This document shows, one piece after another, positions 49,473 through 58,688 of a DNA stretch of 64,000 nt. Under the pieces are notes generated by a model, which was not told where the DNA came from, searched no databases, and saw only the letters and a list, made by a program, of their open reading frames with translations. The stretch is taken from positions 4,840,514-4,904,513 of the forward strand of contig NZ_CP098502.1 of assembly GCF_024220175.1 (NCBI RefSeq). Direction: 5' to 3'. The first letter of the stretch is position 1; every line of letters starts with the position of its first letter. The stretch comes from Paraconexibacter antarcticus (lineage in GTDB: Bacteria; Actinomycetota; Thermoleophilia; Solirubrobacterales; Solirubrobacteraceae). The translations under genes and the position numbers were made by a program.

Positions 49473-51533
49473 ATGGCGAAGGACACCGAGAAGCTCATCC
49501 GTCAGCTCTCGCTCATCTCGTACCTGATGGCTGAGCGCCGGCCCGTGACCGCGCTGGAGATCCGCCGGGACGTCGAGGGCTACAGCGGCATGAACGAGGA
49601 CGCCTTCGCGCGGCGCTTCTACGCGGACCGCGCCGAGCTCGACTCGCTCGGCATCCAGCTCACCGTCGAGCGCCCGATCGACGGCATCGCCGAGCAGGAG
49701 AACTACTCGCTGCGGCCGGAGAACTTCCACCTCCCCCCGATCGCCTTCACGGACGGGGAGCTCGCGTCGCTGCAGACGTCGCTGTCGCTCCTCGACGGCG
49801 AGTTCGCCTACGCCGAGCCGCTGCGCCTCGCCCTGCAGCAGATCACCTGGGGCCGCCCGTCCCCGCTGACTGCGCCCGCCCAGCAGTCGATCGCCCTCGG
49901 CATCACCGGCAGCGCCGGCGGCCACGAGCTCTCCCAGCGCCTCGCGAAGGTCGAGACGGCGATCTTCCGCAACAAGACGATCACCTTCGACTACTACACG
50001 ATGGAGCGGGACGCCGAGGGCGCCCGCAAGGTCGACCCGTACCACCTGCTCTACCAGGGCGGGCAGTTCTACCTCCTCGGCCACTCGCACGAGCGCGGGG
50101 CGCTGCGCGTCTTCCGCCTCTCCCGGATGCGCGGCAAGGTCGCCTACGCCACGAAGGCCGAGCACGACTTCAAGCGGCCGGCCCAGTCGGTCTTCGACCC
50201 GCGCGACTACGCGAGCCGCGCCGACTGGCAATTCGGTGACACCGTCGCGACCGGCCGCGTGTGGATCTCCGACCGCATCGCCTGGCAGGTCGAGCGCCAC
50301 TACGGGCGCTACGGCACCTTCACCCCGGGGACCGACCCCGCCCGCCCGGGCGTCGTCTTCGCCACCGACTACGCGAACACCCGCCAGCTCGCCGCCTGGG
50401 TCCTGCGCCTCGGCGAGCACGCCCGCGTCCTCGAGCCCGAGTCCCTCCGCGAGGAGGTCGCCGCCCGGATCCAGACGCTGCGCGCCCGCCACACCGGGCC
50501 GCTCGACCTCGCCCCCGCCCTGCCGCCGCGCCCGGTCGAGGAGGCCGCTCCGACCCGCAGCGCCGGCGAGGGCCGCCGCGAGGCCGCGATCCGCCCCGAG
50601 CGCTTCGCCCGGCTCGTGACGCTCGCGTCGATCCTCATCGAGGCCGGCCGCGCCGGCAAGCGCCTCGAGCTCGCCGACGTCCTGCAGCGCCTGCAGATCA
50701 CCGAGGCGGAGCTGCGCGAGGACGTCGCCGTCCTCAACGTCGTGAACTTCGGCGGCGGCTCCTACGTCCTCTACGCCGAGGTGCACGACGACGGGACGAT
50801 CGAGGTCGACCCGGAGCCGTACTCGGACAACTTCGCGCGGCCTGCGCGCCTGCTCCCCGTCGAGGCGAAGGCGCTCGTCGCCGCGATCGACCTCATCGGC
50901 GACCACCTGCCGGAGGGGACGCTCGAGAGCGCCCGCGAGAAGATCGTCGCCGCGCTCGGCGCCGACCCCATGGAACAGGGGCTGCACGTCGCGAAGTCCG
51001 GCGGCGACGACGCCGCCATCGCGCGCGCCGCGTCACAGGGCATCCGCGACAACGTCCTCGTGAACATCGAGTACTACAAGGCGAACGAGGACCAGTTCTC
51101 CGAGCGGCTCATCGAGCCGTACGCGCTCATCAACGGGCAGGAGGGCTGGTACGTCGCCGCGTACGACCCGGCGAAGGACGACGTGCGCCACTTCCGCCTG
51201 GACCGCATCAAGACCGCGACCGTCACCGACACGCACTTCGAGCCGCGCGCCTCGGTCGACCCCGCCCGCGACGTCGAGGGCTGGCCGCGCACGGGCGAGG
51301 TGCCCGCGTCGCGCACCGCGCGCGTCTGGGTCAGCCCCGAGCGCGCCCGCTGGGCCCGCGAGGAGCGCCACGTCGCCGAGGAGCTCGAGGACGGCTCGGT
51401 CGTCGTCGAGCTGCGGTTCGCCGGCACCGACTGGCTCGTGCGCGAGGTCCTCATGGAGGCCGGCGACGCCGCGATCGTCGAGCCGGCGGACGCGCGCGAG
51501 GCGGTCCTCGCCGCCACCGCCCAGCTCGACTGA
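49473..51533 (+). CDS. pafBC: Fused PafB-PafC WYL-domain regulator
   Basis: A 686-residue protein built from two similar modules, each a winged HTH plus WYL domain. The first module has KLIRQLSLISYLMAERRPVT and the WYL core KVDPYHLLYQGGQFYLLGHS with LRVFRLSRM. The second module (from about 390) has PERFARLVTLASILIEAGRA and EPYALINGQEGWYVAAYD with VRHFRLDRI. In mycobacteria PafB and PafC are separate subunits that activate the LexA-independent DNA-damage response. Fused forms occur in other actinobacteria. No pup or prc gene is beside it here. Confidence 0.88.
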   Translation: MAKDTEKLIRQLSLISYLMAERRPVTALEIRRDVEGYSGMNEDAFARRFYADRAELDSLGIQLTVERPIDGIAEQENYSLRPENFHLPPIAFTDGELASLQTSLSLLDGEFAYAEPLRLALQQITWGRPSPLTAPAQQSIALGITGSAGGHELSQRLAKVETAIFRNKTITFDYYTMERDAEGARKVDPYHLLYQGGQFYLLGHSHERGALRVFRLSRMRGKVAYATKAEHDFKRPAQSVFDPRDYASRADWQFGDTVATGRVWISDRIAWQVERHYGRYGTFTPGTDPARPGVVFATDYANTRQLAAWVLRLGEHARVLEPESLREEVAARIQTLRARHTGPLDLAPALPPRPVEEAAPTRSAGEGRREAAIRPERFARLVTLASILIEAGRAGKRLELADVLQRLQITEAELREDVAVLNVVNFGGGSYVLYAEVHDDGTIEVDPEPYSDNFARPARLLPVEAKALVAAIDLIGDHLPEGTLESAREKIVAALGADPMEQGLHVAKSGGDDAAIARAASQGIRDNVLVNIEYYKANEDQFSERLIEPYALINGQEGWYVAAYDPAKDDVRHFRLDRIKTATVTDTHFEPRASVDPARDVEGWPRTGEVPASRTARVWVSPERARWAREERHVAEELEDGSVVVELRFAGTDWLVREVLMEAGDAAIVEPADAREAVLAATAQLD

Positions 51534-51714
51534 GCGACGACGCCCCCGCCGTTCGACGCGGCTGGACACCCCGCTCGGGAGAAGAAGTCCGTCCAGCGGC
51601 GCATCGATCTGCGTGCAGCCGGTTCGTAGGCATGAGCCACGCGTGATCCGGGTAGACCGGACCGCGTCGAATCGCCCCGGGGCAGGGGCACCATCTACGG
51701 AAGGAACAACCTCC

Positions 51715-53142
51715 ATGCTGTCTCCTGGACGGACGCGTACCGCGCGTCCCACCCTTCGCCGTGCCATCGGGATCGCGGCAGGCGCCGCCGCCTGCGCCGC
51801 ATCGCTCACCGCCGTCTCGAGCGCGCAGGCCGCCACCGCCACGTGGACCTGTGGTGCGGACGCCGTCACCGCCTCCGTCGCGGGGATGAGCCCGCTGAAC
51901 CCGATCACCGCGCGGCGCACGCCGTGCTCGGACCAGGCGGTCGGGCTTCCCAACACGACGAACGCCATCGGCCTCGCGCCGACGATCAACGCGAAGAGCG
52001 CCTACGCGATCACCACCGCCAAACCGCCGGCCGGGCGCCCGATCCAGCAGACGATCGTCGGCGCCGCCGGCATCGAGGGTCTGACGCTGCAGACCGCGAA
52101 CGGCACCGTCGCCATCGGTGTCGGCGCGGCCCAGTCCTCGGCGACGGCGTCGTGCGCGAACGGAAAGGCCGTCCTCAAGGGCACGAGCCAGGTCACCGGC
52201 CTGACGATCAACGGCCAGACCGTGACGCTCGACGGCCCGCTGACGGGCCTCACCGACGCGATCTCGAACTCGCCGCTCGGCGGCGTCGTCTCCGTGAAGC
52301 TCAACGAGCAGGTCGTCTCCGGCGAGACCCTCGTCCAGCGCGCGGCCCACATTCGCGTCCTCTCCGCGGCCGGCACGCCGCTGGCGGACGTCATCGTCGC
52401 CCAGTCGACGGTGAGCTCCTCGAGCGCCTGCGACCCGAACGCCGACGGCAACAAGGATCCGAACGCCGGCAACGGCAACACGACGGGCTCCGGCTCGAAC
52501 GGCACCGCGTCCCTGCAGGGCGTCTGCCCGGCCGGCTCGACGCTCGACCCGTCGCGCGTGCTCTGCATCATCACCGCGTCGAAGACCGGCGGCCAGGGCG
52601 AGATCATCATCGGGCGCCCGTTCACCGGCCCGTCCGGCGGCACCGTCCTCTCGCTCGTCAAGGCGCGCCAGAAGTACCGGAGCATCTGCCTCAGCGGCCC
52701 CGGCCCGAAGTACGCGATCGTCGGCACCAACCACGCGGACCGCATCACCGGCCGCAACACGGGTGACCGCATCCTCGCCCTCGGCGGCAACGACCAGGTC
52801 GACGGCGGCCGCGGTGACGACTGCATCGACGGCGGCAGCGGCCGCGACAACCTCGCGGGCGGGATCGGCAACGACCACGTCTACGGCACCTCCGGCGGGG
52901 ACGCGCTCAACGGCGGCCCGGGCAAGGACTACCTGAGCGGCGGCACCGGCAACGATTCGCTGAACGCCGCCTTCGGCCAGGACACCGTCAAGGGCGGCTC
53001 GGGGGTCGACTTCATCAACGTCGCGACCGCCGGCCCGCCGGCGACCGTCGACTGCGGCAGCGGCAAGGACAAGGTCCGCTACAACCGCAACGAAGGCCGC
53101 CGGGTCCGCAACTGCGAGACCCGCTACGTCCTGAACGACTGA
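51715..53142 (+). CDS. Secreted protein with RTX-type Ca-binding repeats
   Basis: A 475-residue exported protein, with signal peptide ending in SAQA. The N-terminal half is a beta-rich region with ATWTCGADAVTASVAG and Cys pairs, resembling the start of the protein at 53291. From about residue 345, RTX nonapeptide-like repeats appear (GGNDQVDGGRGDDCIDGGSG, DNLAGGIGNDHVYG, DYLSGGTGNDSLN), which bind calcium. GGAAGGA precedes ATG 51715. It may be a surface or matrix protein. Confidence 0.82.
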   Translation: MLSPGRTRTARPTLRRAIGIAAGAAACAASLTAVSSAQAATATWTCGADAVTASVAGMSPLNPITARRTPCSDQAVGLPNTTNAIGLAPTINAKSAYAITTAKPPAGRPIQQTIVGAAGIEGLTLQTANGTVAIGVGAAQSSATASCANGKAVLKGTSQVTGLTINGQTVTLDGPLTGLTDAISNSPLGGVVSVKLNEQVVSGETLVQRAAHIRVLSAAGTPLADVIVAQSTVSSSSACDPNADGNKDPNAGNGNTTGSGSNGTASLQGVCPAGSTLDPSRVLCIITASKTGGQGEIIIGRPFTGPSGGTVLSLVKARQKYRSICLSGPGPKYAIVGTNHADRITGRNTGDRILALGGNDQVDGGRGDDCIDGGSGRDNLAGGIGNDHVYGTSGGDALNGGPGKDYLSGGTGNDSLNAAFGQDTVKGGSGVDFINVATAGPPATVDCGSGKDKVRYNRNEGRRVRNCETRYVLND

Positions 53143-53290
53143 CCGCAGCACCCGCGCTTCCGGGCCGCGACTGGATGTCGCGGCCCGGTGTGCGCATACT
53201 TAGGCTCATGCAGTGGCGGTCCGACGCGGAGTCGGCCTGCCGGGGGCGCGGTCGGGACCCGCGCCGGACACATCACACGGAGGAGCACCA

Positions 53291-54598
53291 ATGCTCGGCA
53301 GGGGATTTCGCAGGTACGGCACGGCGCTCGGCGCCGTCGCCCTGACAGGGGCGCTCGCGCCCGCGATCGCGCAGGCGGACACGACGACACCGACGTGGAA
53401 CTGCCGCGCCAGCATCGCGTACGTGAAGAACTCGATCCTGCCCGGCCCGCTCGCCCGGATCGAGCCGCTCGCCGCGAACGGCATCACGACCGACCCGGCG
53501 CACCCCGATCAGCCCTACTGCGCCGACGACAGCCAGTCGGTCCCGCACATCTCCACGCCGGACGGCCCGATCAAGGTCGACGCGGACGCGGTGAAGGCGG
53601 TCACGCTCCTCGACCCCGATGTCGCCGCCGCGCGTGACCAGACCGCGACCGCAGCGGTCGCCGCCGCCGACGCCGTCGTGAACCTCTCCGGCGTGAAGAT
53701 CGAGGTCGGCGCGATCCTCTCGACCGCCTCGGTGAAGTGCGTCGCCGGCGTACCGACGTTCAGCCGCACGAGCTCGGTCGCGACGATCAGCGTCAACGGA
53801 CAGTCCGTCCCGGTCGACTCGACGCTCACGCAGATCTCGACGGTCGTCAACGGCAGCCCGCTGTCGGCGCTCATCAAGCTCACGGTCAACCAGGCCGAGA
53901 TCGTCGGCGACGCGAACGGCGACACGCAGTCCGTCGCCCAGCAGGCGCTGAAGGTCGAGCTCCTGAGCCTCACCGGCACCCCGATGGCGACCGCCGTCCT
54001 CGGCGAGGCGAAGGTCACCCGCCAGGGCCGCACGTGCGACGGCACGACGACGCCGCCGGACACGAGCGGCAGCCCGAACAACCCGCCGACCACGACGACG
54101 ACCACGGCCCCCGCCACCCCGGTCAGCCCGTCGATCATCTACGTCCCGGTGCCGAACGGGAACACGAACACCGGCTCCTCGGGCAGGCCGACGACGATCC
54201 AGCTCAACGGCGCCAACGGCGGCTGCGGCAAGCTCTCGATGTACTTCGTCCCGAACCGGAAGAAGTACTTCTCGAGCACGTACGGCAACCGCATCGTGAC
54301 CCGCGGGCGGATCGTCAGCTGCGGCGGCAAGTCGATCGTCGGTGGCCGCATCGACGTCTTCCACGTCATCCGCGGCAAGAAGGTGCGCATCCGCAAGACG
54401 GGCATCCGCTCGCGGGCGCTCGGGCGGCTGACGCTCATCCTCCCGCTGAACCTCACCTCGCGGAAGATCATCTTCGAGTACCGGGGCAACCTCGCCTCGA
54501 ACAAGGTGACCTCGCGGGTGACGCTCAACCTGACCGTCCGCTACAAGGGCAAGGTCATCACGGTCGAGCCGGGGCCGAAGCGCACCGCGAAGTTCTGA
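53291..54598 (+). CDS. Secreted hypothetical protein, paralogue of 51715 N-terminal region
   Basis: A 435-residue protein with signal peptide (RRYGTALGAVALTGALAP) and ATG 53291 after GGAGGAG. Residues about 35-270 share layout with the preceding gene's first half: TTTPTWNCRAS, a Cys before PHLDP-like turns, TISVNGQSVPVDST against LTINGQTVTLDG, and SLTGTPMATAVLGEA against SAAGTPLADVIVAQ. A Thr-rich linker leads to a C-terminal beta domain rich in Lys and Arg, not RTX. The two genes are probably a duplicated pair with swapped C-terminal modules. Confidence 0.75.
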   Translation: MLGRGFRRYGTALGAVALTGALAPAIAQADTTTPTWNCRASIAYVKNSILPGPLARIEPLAANGITTDPAHPDQPYCADDSQSVPHISTPDGPIKVDADAVKAVTLLDPDVAAARDQTATAAVAAADAVVNLSGVKIEVGAILSTASVKCVAGVPTFSRTSSVATISVNGQSVPVDSTLTQISTVVNGSPLSALIKLTVNQAEIVGDANGDTQSVAQQALKVELLSLTGTPMATAVLGEAKVTRQGRTCDGTTTPPDTSGSPNNPPTTTTTTAPATPVSPSIIYVPVPNGNTNTGSSGRPTTIQLNGANGGCGKLSMYFVPNRKKYFSSTYGNRIVTRGRIVSCGGKSIVGGRIDVFHVIRGKKVRIRKTGIRSRALGRLTLILPLNLTSRKIIFEYRGNLASNKVTSRVTLNLTVRYKGKVITVEPGPKRTAKF

Positions 54599-54651
54599 GG
54601 CGCGCGCGGGCGGGCGGCTCCACCGCGCCCGCCCGCCCGGCCTGCTGTGAC

Positions 54652-54688
54652 CCGGCCCCGGGGTGAACCGGATTCACCCCGGGGCCGG
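54652..54688. terminator. 16-bp perfect hairpin
   Basis: CCGGCCCCGGGGTGAA (54652-54667), loop CCGGA, TTCACCCCGGGGCCGG (54673-54688). A second GC hairpin (CGGGCGGGCG with CGCCCGCCCG) lies just before, at about 54608-54636. They follow the stop of the secreted protein and precede the PPOX ATG by 22 bases. A terminator is most likely. An operator for the PPOX gene is a second possibility. Confidence 0.65.
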
Positions 54689-54709
54689 TCGTCTTCTAGG
54701 ATCGGCGGC

Positions 54710-55183
54710 ATGAGCCGCCGCGACCAGATCCAGATGAGCGACGAGGAGGTCCTCGCGTTCCTCGACGAGGAGAAGGTCCTCGTCGCCGCGACGAACGGGA
54801 AGGACGGTTTCCCGCACCTGATGCCGCTCTGGTACATCGTCCGCGACGGGACCGTGTGGGCGTGGACGTTCGGCAAGTCGCAGAAGGTGAAGAACCTCGA
54901 GCGCGACCCGAAGGCGACGATCCAGGTCGAGGCCGGCGAGCAGTACCAGGAGCTCCGCGGGGTCATGCTCAAGTGCGAGGTCAAGGTCCACACGGACATC
55001 GAGACGATCCTCCCGATGGGCCTCGAGCTGCTCTCGCGCTACGGCGCGGGCCCGGTCGCCGGGTTCGACGACAGCGCCCGCGCGATGGTGCAGAAGCAGG
55101 CCGAGAAGCGCGTCGCCCTCGAGTTCGTCGAGACCGGCCGCGCGACCTGGGACCACCGCAAGCTCGGCTCCGGGGTCTATTAG
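54710..55183 (+). CDS. PPOX-class FMN/F420-binding protein
   Basis: A 157-residue split-barrel flavin or F420-binding protein. Stretches MSDEEVLAFLDEEKVLVAAT, GFPHLMPLWYIVRDGTVWAW and KVKNLERDPKATIQVEAGE are typical of the PPOX family. Such small actinobacterial proteins reduce or bind flavins and F420, and the substrate is unknown. The start follows a 16-bp hairpin. It converges on the broken NAD(P)-binding gene. Confidence 0.85.
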   Translation: MSRRDQIQMSDEEVLAFLDEEKVLVAATNGKDGFPHLMPLWYIVRDGTVWAWTFGKSQKVKNLERDPKATIQVEAGEQYQELRGVMLKCEVKVHTDIETILPMGLELLSRYGAGPVAGFDDSARAMVQKQAEKRVALEFVETGRATWDHRKLGSGVY

Positions 55184-55186
55184 GCG

Positions 55187-55682
55187 CTACCGCAGCGCCG
55201 CGTCGAGCGCGGCGGCCACCTCGGCGTCACCGCCGCCCAGGTAGAGCGTCCGCCCGACCGCGCGCTCGCCGTGGAGCACCCCGTCGAGCACGGCGGCCAC
55301 GTCGTCGCGCGGGATCTCGCCGCGGAACGGGTCGAGGTCGAGCCGGACCCGGCCGGTCCCCGGCTCGTCGGTGAGGCGTCCGGACCGCACGATCGTCCAC
55401 GCGAGCGGGCCCGCGACCACCGCGGCGTCGGCGGCCGCCTTCGCCTGCAGGTAGACGGCGAAGACCTCGTCGCCCTCCGGCGGCGCCGCCGATCGCGGCC
55501 GCGACCCCGTCGACGGTCGCTGCCTCGAGATCGCAGACGACGGCCTCGGCGCCGTCCTGGCGCAGGTCCTCCGTGTGGTCCGGGTTGCGAACGAGGCCGC
55601 GCACGCGGTCGCCGCGGGCGGCCAGCAGACGGGTGAGGCGGCGACCGATGGCGCCGTGCGCGCCGGCGATGACGAGGTCCAT
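55187..55682 (-). pseudogene. NAD(P)-binding (NmrA/SDR-type) protein gene with internal deletion and frameshift
   Basis: The N-terminal part reads MDLVIAGAHGAIGRRLTRLL followed by LAARGDRVRGLVRNPDHTED, the Rossmann start. After AIGGAA the frame changes and continues as GDEVFAVYLQAKAAADAAVV, WTIVRSGRLTDEPGTGRVRL and VGRTLYLGGGD, the C-terminal part of the same family. The expected middle (about 40-45 residues with the GAG and MVSS strands) is absent. A deletion with a frame change is the simplest reading, so no full enzyme is made. Confidence 0.78.
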
Positions 55683-55770
55683 GCCTGCACGCTACCCCGG
55701 GTCCCCCCGGCCGACACCGCACGGGCCGAGCGGGCGGCATGGCGGCGTGCCCACTACCCTCTGGGGCTTC

Positions 55771-56847
55771 ATGAACCCCCTAAAGGGCCTCATCCTGTCG
55801 GGCGGCAAGGGCACGCGCCTGCGTCCGATCACCCACACGAGCGCGAAGCAGCTCGTCCCCGTCGCGAACCGCCCCGTCCTCTTCTACGGCATCGAGGCGA
55901 TGGCGAGCGCCGGAATCGAGGAGATCGGGATCATCATCGCGCCGGAGACCGGCGACGAGATCCGCGAGGTCGCGGGCGACGGCTCGCAGTTCGGCGTTTC
56001 CATCACCTACATCGTCCAGGACGAGCCGGCGGGCCTCGCGCACGCCGTCCTCACCGCGGAGCCGTTCCTCGGTGACTCGCCGTTCGTCATGTACCTCGGC
56101 GACAACCTCCTTCAGGGCGGCATCCACGATCTCGTCGCGGCCTTCACCGCGAGCGAGCCGGACGCCCTCATCCTCCTGACCCCGGTCGACGAGCCGCAGC
56201 ACTTCGGCGTCGCGGAGCTCGGGGAGGACGGCCGCGTCGTCGCCCTCGCCGAAAAACCGCCGGAGCCGAAGACGAACCTCGCGCTCGTCGGGGTCTACAT
56301 GTTCACCCCCGGCATCCACGACGCCGCGCGCGCCATCAAGCCGTCGCCGCGCGGCGAGCTCGAGATCACCGACGCGATCCAGTACCTCGTCGACAGCGGC
56401 AAGCGCGTCGAGCCGCACGTCGTGCAGGGCTGGTGGAAGGACACCGGCCGTCTGGCCGACATGCTCGAGGCGAACCGTCTCATCCTCGACACGATCAAGA
56501 CCCGCGTGGACGGCGAGCTCGTCGAGTCCCAGGTCGACGGCCGCGTCGTCGTCGAGGCGGGCGCCGTCCTCACCCGCGCGACGGTCCGCGGCCCCGCGAT
56601 CATCGGCGCCGGCGCCCGGCTCACCGACTGCTACGTCGGCCCGTACAGCGCGATCGGCGAGGAGTGCGTCATCGAGAACGCGGAGGTCGAGCACTCGATC
56701 CTCCTGCAGGGCTCATCGGTCACCGGCCTCGACGGGCGCATGGAGTCCTCGCTCCTCGGCCGCGACGTGAAGATCGGCCGGTCCGACCGCCAGCCGAAGG
56801 CCTACCGCTTCATGGTCGGCGACACCTCTGAGATCGAGATCCTCTAG
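55771..56847 (+). CDS. rmlA: Glucose-1-phosphate thymidylyltransferase, long form
   Basis: A 358-residue enzyme that makes dTDP-glucose. The nucleotide-binding start is LILSGGKGTRLRPITHTSAK. YLGDNLLQGG, WWKDTGRLADMLEANRL and a C-terminal left-handed beta-helix (about 250-350) follow. This is the StrD/RmlA-long type rather than the 290-residue short form. It heads an operon with rmlD (3-base gap) and rmlB. It is probably for dTDP-rhamnose in surface glycans. Confidence 0.92.
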   Translation: MNPLKGLILSGGKGTRLRPITHTSAKQLVPVANRPVLFYGIEAMASAGIEEIGIIIAPETGDEIREVAGDGSQFGVSITYIVQDEPAGLAHAVLTAEPFLGDSPFVMYLGDNLLQGGIHDLVAAFTASEPDALILLTPVDEPQHFGVAELGEDGRVVALAEKPPEPKTNLALVGVYMFTPGIHDAARAIKPSPRGELEITDAIQYLVDSGKRVEPHVVQGWWKDTGRLADMLEANRLILDTIKTRVDGELVESQVDGRVVVEAGAVLTRATVRGPAIIGAGARLTDCYVGPYSAIGEECVIENAEVEHSILLQGSSVTGLDGRMESSLLGRDVKIGRSDRQPKAYRFMVGDTSEIEIL

Positions 56848-56850
56848 CCG

Positions 56851-57693
56851 ATGCGGCTGCTCGTCACCGGCGCGGCCGGAATGCTCGGACGGCGCGTCGT
56901 CGCGGACGCCCGCGCGCTCGGTCACGACGTCACCGGCATCGACCTGCCCGACCTCGACCTCACCGACGCGGAAGCGACGGCGACGCGCATCGCTGCGCTC
57001 GCCCCCGAGGCGATCATCAACTGCGCCGCCTACACGAACGTCGACGCGGCCGAGGAGCACGAGGACGTCGCGCTGCGCGTGAACGGCGACGCCGCGGGGA
57101 ACCTCGCCCGCGCCGCCACCCCCATCGGCGCCCGGCTCGTCCACGTCTCGACCGACTACGTCTTCGACGGCGCGAAGGACACCCCGTGGCTCGAGAGCGA
57201 CCCGCCCGGGCCGCTCGGCGCCTACGGCCGCACGAAGCTCGCCGGCGAGGAGCAGGTCGCCGAGGCCGGCGGCGAGTACGCGATCGTCCGCACCGCCTGG
57301 CTCTTCGGCGCCGGCGGCCCGAACTTCTGCGACACGATGCTCCGCCTGGCCTCCGAGCGGGACAGCGTCTCCGTCGTCACCGATCAGGTCGGCTCGCCGA
57401 CGTGGGCGGGCCACCTGTCGCCGGCGCTCATCGAGCTCGCCGAGCGGCGCGGCGACACCGGGATCTTCCACGGCGTCGGCGCGGGGCAGTGCTCGTGGAA
57501 CGAGCTGACGATCGAGCTGTTCGAGCGGGCGGGCGTCGCCTGCCGCGTGCTGCCGACGACGAGCGCGGAGTTCAGGCGCCCGGCGCCGCGGCCGGCGTGG
57601 AGCGTGCTCGGGACCGAGCGGGACCCGGGGGTCGTGCTGCCCCGATGGGAGGACGGCGTGCAGGGCCATCTGGACGAGAGGAAGAACGCATGA
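56851..57693 (+). CDS. rmlD: dTDP-4-dehydrorhamnose reductase
   Basis: A 280-residue SDR enzyme catalysing the last step of dTDP-L-rhamnose synthesis. The Rossmann motif is VTGAAGMLGRRV, with NCAAYTNVDAAE, the catalytic STDYVFDG and YGRTKLAGEE (Tyr and Lys). VDQVGSPTWAGHL supports RmlD rather than RmlB. Its TGA overlaps the rmlB ATG (ATGA). Confidence 0.92.
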   Translation: MRLLVTGAAGMLGRRVVADARALGHDVTGIDLPDLDLTDAEATATRIAALAPEAIINCAAYTNVDAAEEHEDVALRVNGDAAGNLARAATPIGARLVHVSTDYVFDGAKDTPWLESDPPGPLGAYGRTKLAGEEQVAEAGGEYAIVRTAWLFGAGGPNFCDTMLRLASERDSVSVVTDQVGSPTWAGHLSPALIELAERRGDTGIFHGVGAGQCSWNELTIELFERAGVACRVLPTTSAEFRRPAPRPAWSVLGTERDPGVVLPRWEDGVQGHLDERKNA

Positions 57694-58688
57694 GGCTGTT
57701 GGTCTGTGGCGGCGCCGGGTTCATCGGCTCGAACTTCGCGCGCCTGCGGGTGCGCGACCACGGCGACGAGGTCGTGATCCTCGACAAGCTCACGTACGCG
57801 GGCCGCAAGGAGAACCTTGCCGACGTCGAGCACGAGTTCGTCCACGCGGACATCGCGGACGCCGCGAAGGTCCGCGAGGCGATGGCGGACGTCGACGCGG
57901 TCGTGAACTTCGCGGCCGAGACGCACGTCGACCGCTCGATCGCCGAGCCGGACGCGTTCGTCACCACCCACGCGGTCGGGACCTACGTCCTGCTCGAGGC
58001 GGCCCGGGAGCGCAGCCTCCGCTACCTGCAGGTCTCGACCGACGAGGTCTACGGCTCGATCGCGGAGGGGTCCTTCACCGAGGAGTCGCCGCTGCAGCCG
58101 TCCTCCCCGTACAGCGCGACGAAGGCCGGCGCCGACCTGCTCGTCGCGTCCTACGCGGAGACCTTCGGCCTCGAGACCGTCATCTGCCGCGGGTCCAACA
58201 ACTACGGGCCCTACCAGTACCCCGAGAAGCTCATCCCGCTGATGGTGCTCAACGCGTTCCACGGCGACAAGCTGCCGGTCTACGGCGACGGCATGCAGGT
58301 CCGCAACTGGCTCTACGTCGAGGACTTCGGGCGCGGCATCGGCCACGTCCTCGAGCACGGCGTGCCCGGCGAGGTCTACAACGTCGGCGGCCCGGACGAG
58401 TGCCCGAACCTCGAGGTCGTCAGGCGGATCGTCGCCCTCACCGGCAACGACGAGTCGATCATCGAGTACGTCACCGACCGCCCCGGTCACGACCGCCGCT
58501 ACTCGCTCGGCAGCGAGAAGGTCCGCGCCCTCGGGTGGGAGGCGCAGGTGCGCTTCGACGAGGGGCTCGAGGCGACCGTGCAGTGGTACAAGGACAACGC
58601 CGCCTGGTGGGAGCCGATCCGCTCGGGCGACTACCTCGAGTACTACCAGCGCCAGTACGGCACGGCGCTCGGCGGCTGCGGCGGTTGA
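57690..58688 (+). CDS. rmlB: dTDP-glucose 4,6-dehydratase
   Basis: A 332-residue extended SDR. GGAGFIGSNFARL binds NAD; STDEVYGS carries the Thr-Asp-Glu catalytic trio; PYSATKAGADLL gives Tyr and Lys; NYGPYQYPEKLIPL, VYGDGMQVRNWLYV and YNVGG are family-typical. It acts between RmlA and RmlD. The epimerase RmlC is not in this operon. The last codons overlap a TTG start for yaaA. Confidence 0.95.
   Translation: MRLLVCGGAGFIGSNFARLRVRDHGDEVVILDKLTYAGRKENLADVEHEFVHADIADAAKVREAMADVDAVVNFAAETHVDRSIAEPDAFVTTHAVGTYVLLEAARERSLRYLQVSTDEVYGSIAEGSFTEESPLQPSSPYSATKAGADLLVASYAETFGLETVICRGSNNYGPYQYPEKLIPLMVLNAFHGDKLPVYGDGMQVRNWLYVEDFGRGIGHVLEHGVPGEVYNVGGPDECPNLEVVRRIVALTGNDESIIEYVTDRPGHDRRYSLGSEKVRALGWEAQVRFDEGLEATVQWYKDNAAWWEPIRSGDYLEYYQRQYGTALGGCGG

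Noticed and set aside
49338..50987. Long minus-strand open frame extending upstream of the NarL regulator
   Set aside because: The extension is antisense to pafBC, has shadow composition and the regulator fold begins exactly at ATG 49337.
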